From Pseudomonadota bacterium (GTDB lineage: Bacteria > Pseudomonadota > Gammaproteobacteria > Burkholderiales > Burkholderiaceae), in NCBI GenBank assembly GCA_021783435.1, contig JAJXUC010000159.1, positions 1 through 8,734 of the forward strand: a stretch of 8,734 bases of DNA, written 5' to 3'. Both the position numbers and the translations under genes were made by a program. Positions within the stretch are counted from its first letter, which is position 1, and every line of letters starts with the position of its first letter. Shown piece after piece: positions 5,234 to 8,734 of the stretch. Below the pieces are notes generated by a model. It did not search any database. It had not been told where the DNA came from and saw nothing but the letters and a program-made list of their open reading frames with translations.

Positions 5234-5932
5234 ATGAACCAACCATCCACCCTCTTTGACCGCCTCGACCAAGCGGCGAAACTCTCCCGTCAGCTCACGG
5301 GCAAAGCCGCAGCGCGCACCGTCAGCGATGCGTTCGTGACCGAGCGCATCGCTGACATCAAGGAGCTGCACCAAAGCGGCGTGTCGCTGGCGCGTTATGC
5401 GCGACTCGTCGCCCCCGTACTTGGCGTGCGTCCGTCTGCGCTGCGGGACGCACTGCGCCGGGCGGGTTTTGCCGCTACAGCATTGGCAAGCGTGTCCGGG
5501 ACGGCCGCCACACCTGCCGCGCCCGTAGTCGAGCGGCGGCGTGCGGCAAAACCAGCAGCGTCATCCGCCCCCGCAAGTGCTGGCGCGCCCGGTCTGGAGT
5601 TGCCCAACTGGGCGGACGGGTCGGACCGGATGGCTGACGAATCCAAGGCAGACTACATCCTGCGCAAGCACATCGAGGGGCCGCCAGCCGCCGGATTCAA
5701 AGCCATTGGCGAATCACCCGCGGAACGCGCCGATGCGCTGCTCAAAGCCCTGGACTTTGGGGCGGCGGGTGTGACCGAGAGCGACCGCAAGATCGTCATC
5801 GCGCTCATCGAGCGCTGCGGCGCTGATGCCGTGGAGCGGCGCATCGACAGCGAGCGCAAGGCCTTGCCGCCGGGAGGCAAGCTCTACCCAAGCACGCTGC
5901 GCTCACGCATGACGGGCGACGGCCATGCGTGA
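5234..5932 (+). CDS. Unknown oriT-proximal protein, possible relaxosome accessory (TraK-like position)
   Basis: 232 residues. The ATG at 5234 has GGAG (5223-5226) seven bases upstream. Residues ~1-80 are helical and contain a possible helix-turn-helix (HQSGVSLARYARLVAPVLGVRPSALRDALRRAGF). Residues ~85-125 are an Ala/Pro linker with a basic patch (VERRRAAKPAASSAPA). Residues ~135-228 form a second helical domain, with ADYILRKHIEGPPAAGFKAIGESPAERADALLKALDFG and IVIALIERCGADAVERRIDSERKALPPGG. I do not recognise the family. Its place, first gene downstream of the oriT candidate and overlapping the MobC-like gene by eight bases, matches that of oriT-binding TraK-type proteins in IncP-like systems. 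An oriT-binding or regulatory role is therefore a reasonable inference, but no sequence motif proves it. Confidence 0.65.
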   Translation: MNQPSTLFDRLDQAAKLSRQLTGKAAARTVSDAFVTERIADIKELHQSGVSLARYARLVAPVLGVRPSALRDALRRAGFAATALASVSGTAATPAAPVVERRRAAKPAASSAPASAGAPGLELPNWADGSDRMADESKADYILRKHIEGPPAAGFKAIGESPAERADALLKALDFGAAGVTESDRKIVIALIERCGADAVERRIDSERKALPPGGKLYPSTLRSRMTGDGHA

Positions 5933-6239
5933 GCGCACCACCCACCTGACATTGCGCGCCACGCCAGCCGAAGCTGCGCTGATCCGCCATCTGGCCGATG
6001 CGGCTCTGCTGACGACCAGCGCTTACTTGCGCACCATGGCGCTGCGCGGCGATGCGCGGGTGGCCCGGCTGCAAACCCTGCACGCCGAGTTGCGGCGGCA
6101 AGGCGGGCTGCTCAAGCATCTGGCCGCGCAAGGCCAGCTCGGCCGCAGCGCCCCGGAACAGGCACTGGCCGACTGGCGGGCCGCGGTGCGGCGCGTCTGC
6201 GAGGAGATGGACCATGCTCGCCAAGGTCATCGTCCGTAA
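5925..6239 (+). CDS. MobC/TraJ-like relaxosome accessory protein (ribbon-helix-helix)
   Basis: 104 residues. The N-terminus RTTHLTLRATPAEAALIRHLADAALLTTSAYLRTMALRG has the form of MobC and IncP TraJ proteins: a short beta strand, a 'TPxE' turn, then two helices with the 'SAYLR' signature. These proteins bind oriT as dimers and load the relaxase. The rest (ARLQTLHAELRRQGGLLKHLAAQG... to AAVRRVCEEMDHA) is a helical pair typical of the MobC C-terminal half, and the length is normal for the family. The start overlaps the preceding gene by eight bases and has no strong ribosome binding site, so it probably depends on coupling. Its 3' end overlaps the relaxase start by 26 bases. Start chosen as the first ATG in frame. 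Confidence 0.8.
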   Translation: MRERTTHLTLRATPAEAALIRHLADAALLTTSAYLRTMALRGDARVARLQTLHAELRRQGGLLKHLAAQGQLGRSAPEQALADWRAAVRRVCEEMDHARQGHRP

Positions 6240-8298
6240 CTCCACGGCGCGGGGCTTTGGCGAAGCCGTGTGCTACATCGCCCGCGACAACCCCGACCAG
6301 GTCGCAGAACCCAGGCCCGGGATGGGTGCGCTCAACCTCGACTGTCCGCTGGACAGTCCAGAAGATCGCCAAAGCGCCATCGACATCCTCGACGCCACGG
6401 CTGCGGCGGCGCGCCACAAGACGGTACGCTCCCCCGTCTACCACGTCACCCTGGCCTGGCAGGAGGCCGAGCATCCCGAGCGCCAGCAGATCGACGCAGC
6501 GTGCGCGCACGTCCTGAAAACGCTGGGCTTCGAGGGGCACGATGCACTGTGGGCGCTGCACCGCGACACCGGCCACGATCATGTGCATCTGATCGTCAAC
6601 CGGGTGCATGCCGACGGCCATACCGCCAAGGTGCCCAGGTTGGACTGGCTGCTCCTGGACAAAGCCATGCGCGAGATCGAGCTTGCGCAGGGCTGGCGAC
6701 ACAGCCCCGGCCCATATGTCACCGTGGATACGACTGCGGGGCCGGACGTGGTGCGCCTGAGCCGGCCCGAGCGGGCGCGGCGGGGCATGGGCCAGGACGG
6801 GCCGCAGCCCTCGCCAGCGGCGGCACAAACGTCGCACCGCGAGGGCGGCGCGGCCTCGTTCCAGGAATGGGTCGCAGGCGGTCCGGCGAAGGCGATCAAG
6901 GCCGTCATCGACACACCGGGGGCGAGCTGGGAGCGCGTGCATCAGCAGGCGGCGCGCTATGGGCTGCGCATCGAGCCGAAGGGTTCGGGCATGGTGGTGA
7001 CGACGACGATGGACGATGGGCGCGTGCTGGCGGCCAAGGCGTCGCAACTGGGACGCTGGGCGAGCAAGGCGGCGCTGGAGAAGCGCCTGGGGCCGTACCA
7101 GCCGCCACAGGGAGCGCTGCCTGCGCCGGCAGCGACGTATCAGAAGGCGCTCGATGCGGACAAGGTGTATGGCAACGGCCAGGGGGCGCGGCGCGGGGTG
7201 GAGGCGGATGACCTGCGCTTTGCGCGTCGGGCCGAACGGGCGGCGGCACGCAAAGCGCTGGCCGCGCGATTCAAGGCGGAGCAGGATGCGGCCAGACGGG
7301 TGCGGCCTGCGCAGCGGGCGGCGCTGGTGCAGCAGCATCGCGCCGAGCGGGCGGGGCTTGCTGCGGGGCTGCGCGAGGAACGCAAGGCCCTGCCGGAGCA
7401 GGCGCGGCAGCGGGGCCAGCCGCTGCTCGTGGTGCAGTCGCTGTGGGCCATGCACGCGGCGCAGCAGCGCGAAGCCTTGCAAAAGCGCCAGGCCGCAGAA
7501 CGCCGGGCGCTGTCGGCCAGGCAGCCGAAGGCCGAAGTCTGGCGCAAGTGGCTGGAGCGCGAAGCGGGACAGGGCGATGAAGCGGCACAGGCGGCGCTGC
7601 GCGGCATCCGCTACCGCGAGCAGCGCAACAGGAACAAGTCTCAGGATGGCATCGAGGGCGAGGAACTCGACCCGCTGCGCAAGCTCACCCTGGCTGGCCT
7701 TGCGGCGCAGATCGACCCCAAGCGCCAGCTCGTGCTGTACCGTGGCGCGGATGGACGGGAGAAGTTCACCGACACCGGCCCGCGCATCGTCCTGCACGAC
7801 AAGGCCGATGACAGTCTGGAAGCCGCCCTGCGCATGGCAGGGCAGAAGTACGGTGGCAAGGTGGACATCACGGGCAGCGCGAAATTCAGGGAGCGTGCCG
7901 CCCGGCAGGCGGTGCGGCTAGGCATCGAGGTGGTGGACGCCGATCTGCAAGCCGTGGTGCAGGATGAACAGCGGCGTATGCGGGCGCAAATGACGCGCCA
8001 TGTTCCGCGACTGGCAGGAGCAGATCACACCGTGCCGGTCATCCTAAACGCGCTGCACGCCGAGGCGGGCATACGGGCCGATCTGGACAAACTGTATGAG
8101 GCGATGCGCAGGCAATGGACTGCCATCGAGCGCGGCGGCGGTATCGAGTGGCTGCACAAATCACGCAACATCTACCACGCCAAGTGCGGCGAGTGGGCCG
8201 GGCTGGTCGAGCGCTATGTGACTGCCGGGGGCGACGCGGGGGCGCTACCCAAGTTGCCGCACGAACGAAGCAAGCGTCAGCACAGCATGGGAAGGTGA
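6214..8298 (+). CDS. MOBP-type conjugative relaxase with TraI-like middle region and C-terminal LPD7 domain
   Basis: 694 residues. Start chosen at 6214: GAGGAG (6201-6206) sits seven bases upstream, and the protein then begins MLAKVIVRNSTARGFGEAVCYIARD, placing the nicking Tyr at 21, close to Tyr22 of RP4 TraI. The longer open frame back to 6052 only shadows the MobC-like gene. Motif III is HRDTGHDHVHLIVNRVH (H116, H121, H123, H125), the metal-binding histidine cluster; D118 probably assists. Residues ~214-296 (SFQEWVAGGPAKAIKAVID... ASQLGRW) resemble the TraI middle domain. Residues ~332-476 are a long Arg/Ala/Gln-rich helical, coiled-coil-like stretch. Residues ~484-590 match LPD7 (RKLTLAGLAAQIDPKRQLVLYR... 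FTDTGPRIVLHDK... GGKVDITGSAKFRERAARQAVRLGIEV). It nicks oriT, stays covalently bound to the 5' end and pilots the strand through a secretion system, which is not encoded here. Confidence 0.92.
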   Translation: MLAKVIVRNSTARGFGEAVCYIARDNPDQVAEPRPGMGALNLDCPLDSPEDRQSAIDILDATAAAARHKTVRSPVYHVTLAWQEAEHPERQQIDAACAHVLKTLGFEGHDALWALHRDTGHDHVHLIVNRVHADGHTAKVPRLDWLLLDKAMREIELAQGWRHSPGPYVTVDTTAGPDVVRLSRPERARRGMGQDGPQPSPAAAQTSHREGGAASFQEWVAGGPAKAIKAVIDTPGASWERVHQQAARYGLRIEPKGSGMVVTTTMDDGRVLAAKASQLGRWASKAALEKRLGPYQPPQGALPAPAATYQKALDADKVYGNGQGARRGVEADDLRFARRAERAAARKALAARFKAEQDAARRVRPAQRAALVQQHRAERAGLAAGLREERKALPEQARQRGQPLLVVQSLWAMHAAQQREALQKRQAAERRALSARQPKAEVWRKWLEREAGQGDEAAQAALRGIRYREQRNRNKSQDGIEGEELDPLRKLTLAGLAAQIDPKRQLVLYRGADGREKFTDTGPRIVLHDKADDSLEAALRMAGQKYGGKVDITGSAKFRERAARQAVRLGIEVVDADLQAVVQDEQRRMRAQMTRHVPRLAGADHTVPVILNALHAEAGIRADLDKLYEAMRRQWTAIERGGGIEWLHKSRNIYHAKCGEWAGLVERYVTAGGDAGALPKLPHERSKRQHSMGR

Positions 8299-8366
8299 GT
8301 GTGACGGCTGATACGCCAAGGCGCGAGCGGAAATGCCAACGGGGGGACACCAGGGGTGCCCATCAA

Positions 8367-8420
8367 GGGGACGTTCCGGGGAAGTTTGGGATAATTTTGG
8401 GGGAACTTAGGGGGAATGCA
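8367..8420 (+). repeat. Degenerate 10-11-nt tandem repeats with phased G-tracts
   Basis: Five consecutive units begin with a G-run: GGGGACGTTCC (8367), GGGGAAGTTT (8378), GGGATAATTTT (8388), GGGGGAACTTA (8399) and GGGGGAATGCA (8410). Two further G-runs lie upstream at 8341-8346 and 8353-8356. The 10-11-nt period is one helical turn, so the G-tracts face the same side of the DNA. The stretch lies between the relaxase stop and the tRNA-Pro terminator. Possible roles are integrase arm or host-factor sites at an attachment region, or a G-quadruplex on this strand. Confidence 0.6.
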
Positions 8421-8452
8421 CCCCAAAAAATGCCCGTTTTGGACGAAAAAAA

Positions 8453-8471
8453 CCCACAGCATTAGTGTGGG
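8453..8471 (-). terminator. Rho-independent terminator of tRNA-Pro
   Basis: On the minus strand CCCACA (8471-8466) pairs with TGTGGG (8458-8453) across a 7-base loop, and seven T follow (8452-8446). It lies 36 bases beyond the tRNA 3' end, in the correct orientation to end its transcript. Confidence 0.85.
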
Positions 8472-8507
8472 CTTGTTCTGCAACTTATTCATTTACTAGG
8501 TGTTTTT

Positions 8508-8584
<77 letters not shown>

Positions 8585-8596
8585 ACGAAGCTCGCC

Positions 8597-8625
8597 ATTC
8601 TACCGGGTGATTTCCCTCGGGTCTG
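8597..8625 (-). promoter_or_regulatory. Candidate tRNA-Pro promoter inside the end of the queG-like gene
   Basis: On the minus strand TAGAAT (8602-8597, five of six to the -10 consensus) lies 12 bases before the mature tRNA. A weak -35 (CAGACC, 8625-8620) sits 17 bases further up. The first three bases of the -10 box are the TAG stop codon of the upstream gene. Confidence 0.5.
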
Positions 8626-8734
8626 TCTCAGCCTGGGCCAAAGCCCAGCGGACATGCTCTTGCAGCAGCGCTCTGGCATGCGGGAGTGCGCTGTGCAGTG
8701 CTTGGATAGCTGCCTGGCGCCAGGCCGTCTCGTG
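8600..8734 (-). CDS. queG: C-terminus of a QueG-like epoxyqueuosine reductase, 5' truncated by window edge
   Basis: The minus-strand frame is open from 8734 to TAG at 8602-8600, giving 44 residues: [33 protein letters not shown] followed by a short polar tail. The pattern of an Ala-rich helix, then 'ALLxEHVxWALAQ', resembles the end of bacterial QueG, the cobalamin and Fe-S enzyme that performs the last step of tRNA queuosine synthesis (epoxyqueuosine to queuosine). None of the catalytic or Fe-S cysteines lie in this fragment, so the identification rests on the C-terminal helix alone. It is presumably an undisturbed host gene and carries the tRNA-Pro promoter in its 3' end. Confidence 0.6.
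   Translation of the reverse strand, partial: HETAWRQAAIQALHSALPHARALLQEHVRWALAQAETDPREITR

Noticed and set aside
6052..6213. Upstream extension of the relaxase to 6052
   Set aside because: It only shadows the MobC-like gene, and it would move the catalytic Tyr from its usual place ~20 residues from the N-terminus.
6112..7797. 561-codon minus-strand ORF opposite the relaxase
   Set aside because: It is rich in Arg/His/Pro/Leu with no recognisable motif, and lies exactly opposite a relaxase with intact catalytic motifs. Such antisense frames are expected in GC-rich genes.
8277..8492. 71-codon minus-strand ORF in the G-rich region
   Set aside because: It runs through the tRNA terminator and the phased G-tract repeats, which alone produce its Pro-rich sequence; no ribosome binding site.

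Overview
The window reads as a high-GC betaproteobacterial (Burkholderiales-type) chromosome carrying an integrated mobilizable element. The host assignment rests on three things: GC-rich codon use, the end of a queG-like gene next to a tRNA-Pro(UGG) on the right, and an ATP-independent PLP aminotransferase of the MocR/2-aminoadipate-transaminase type on the left. The exact genus cannot be read from the sequence.

Layout, left to right. (1) 1-872: the 3' part of a PLP-dependent class I/II aminotransferase gene, cut by the window edge. (2) 873-1129: non-coding. It holds an ~82-bp sequence (951-1032) that recurs inverted at 5101-5181, followed by a promoter-like and palindromic stretch just before the next ORF. 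(3) 1130-1588: a small unrecognised membrane protein, ended by a strong 13-bp inverted repeat. (4) 1746-5070: a tightly overlapping replication-type operon. It encodes a helix-turn-helix protein with an AT-hook-like tail, a CHC2 zinc-finger protein, a TOPRIM-DUF3987 primase/helicase-like protein and a hypothetical protein. Two of these genes contain arrays of a 9-nt iteron-like motif (TGCGACAnn) in both orientations. (5) 5071-5233: an oriT-like hairpin plus a conserved block. (6) 5234-8298: an overlapping mobilization operon with an unknown oriT-proximal gene, a MobC/TraJ-like ribbon-helix-helix protein and a MOBP-type relaxase with a C-terminal LPD7 domain. (7) 8299-8507: non-coding, with 11-nt phased G-tract repeats and the tRNA terminator. 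(8) 8508-8734: tRNA-Pro and the 3' end of a queG-like gene, both on the minus strand.

The genes make sense together as a mobilizable, possibly self-replicating unit. The primase-like pair would initiate or prime DNA synthesis, perhaps at the iteron-like arrays. The relaxosome proteins would nick at the oriT candidate. No integrase, transposase, coupling protein or type IV secretion gene is visible, so transfer would need a helper and integration must depend on something outside the window or on the relaxase. The most unusual feature is the pair of inverted oriT-like sites bracketing the whole replication block. The stem of the hairpin has diverged between the copies, yet both copies keep a stem and share an unchanged 25-bp core.
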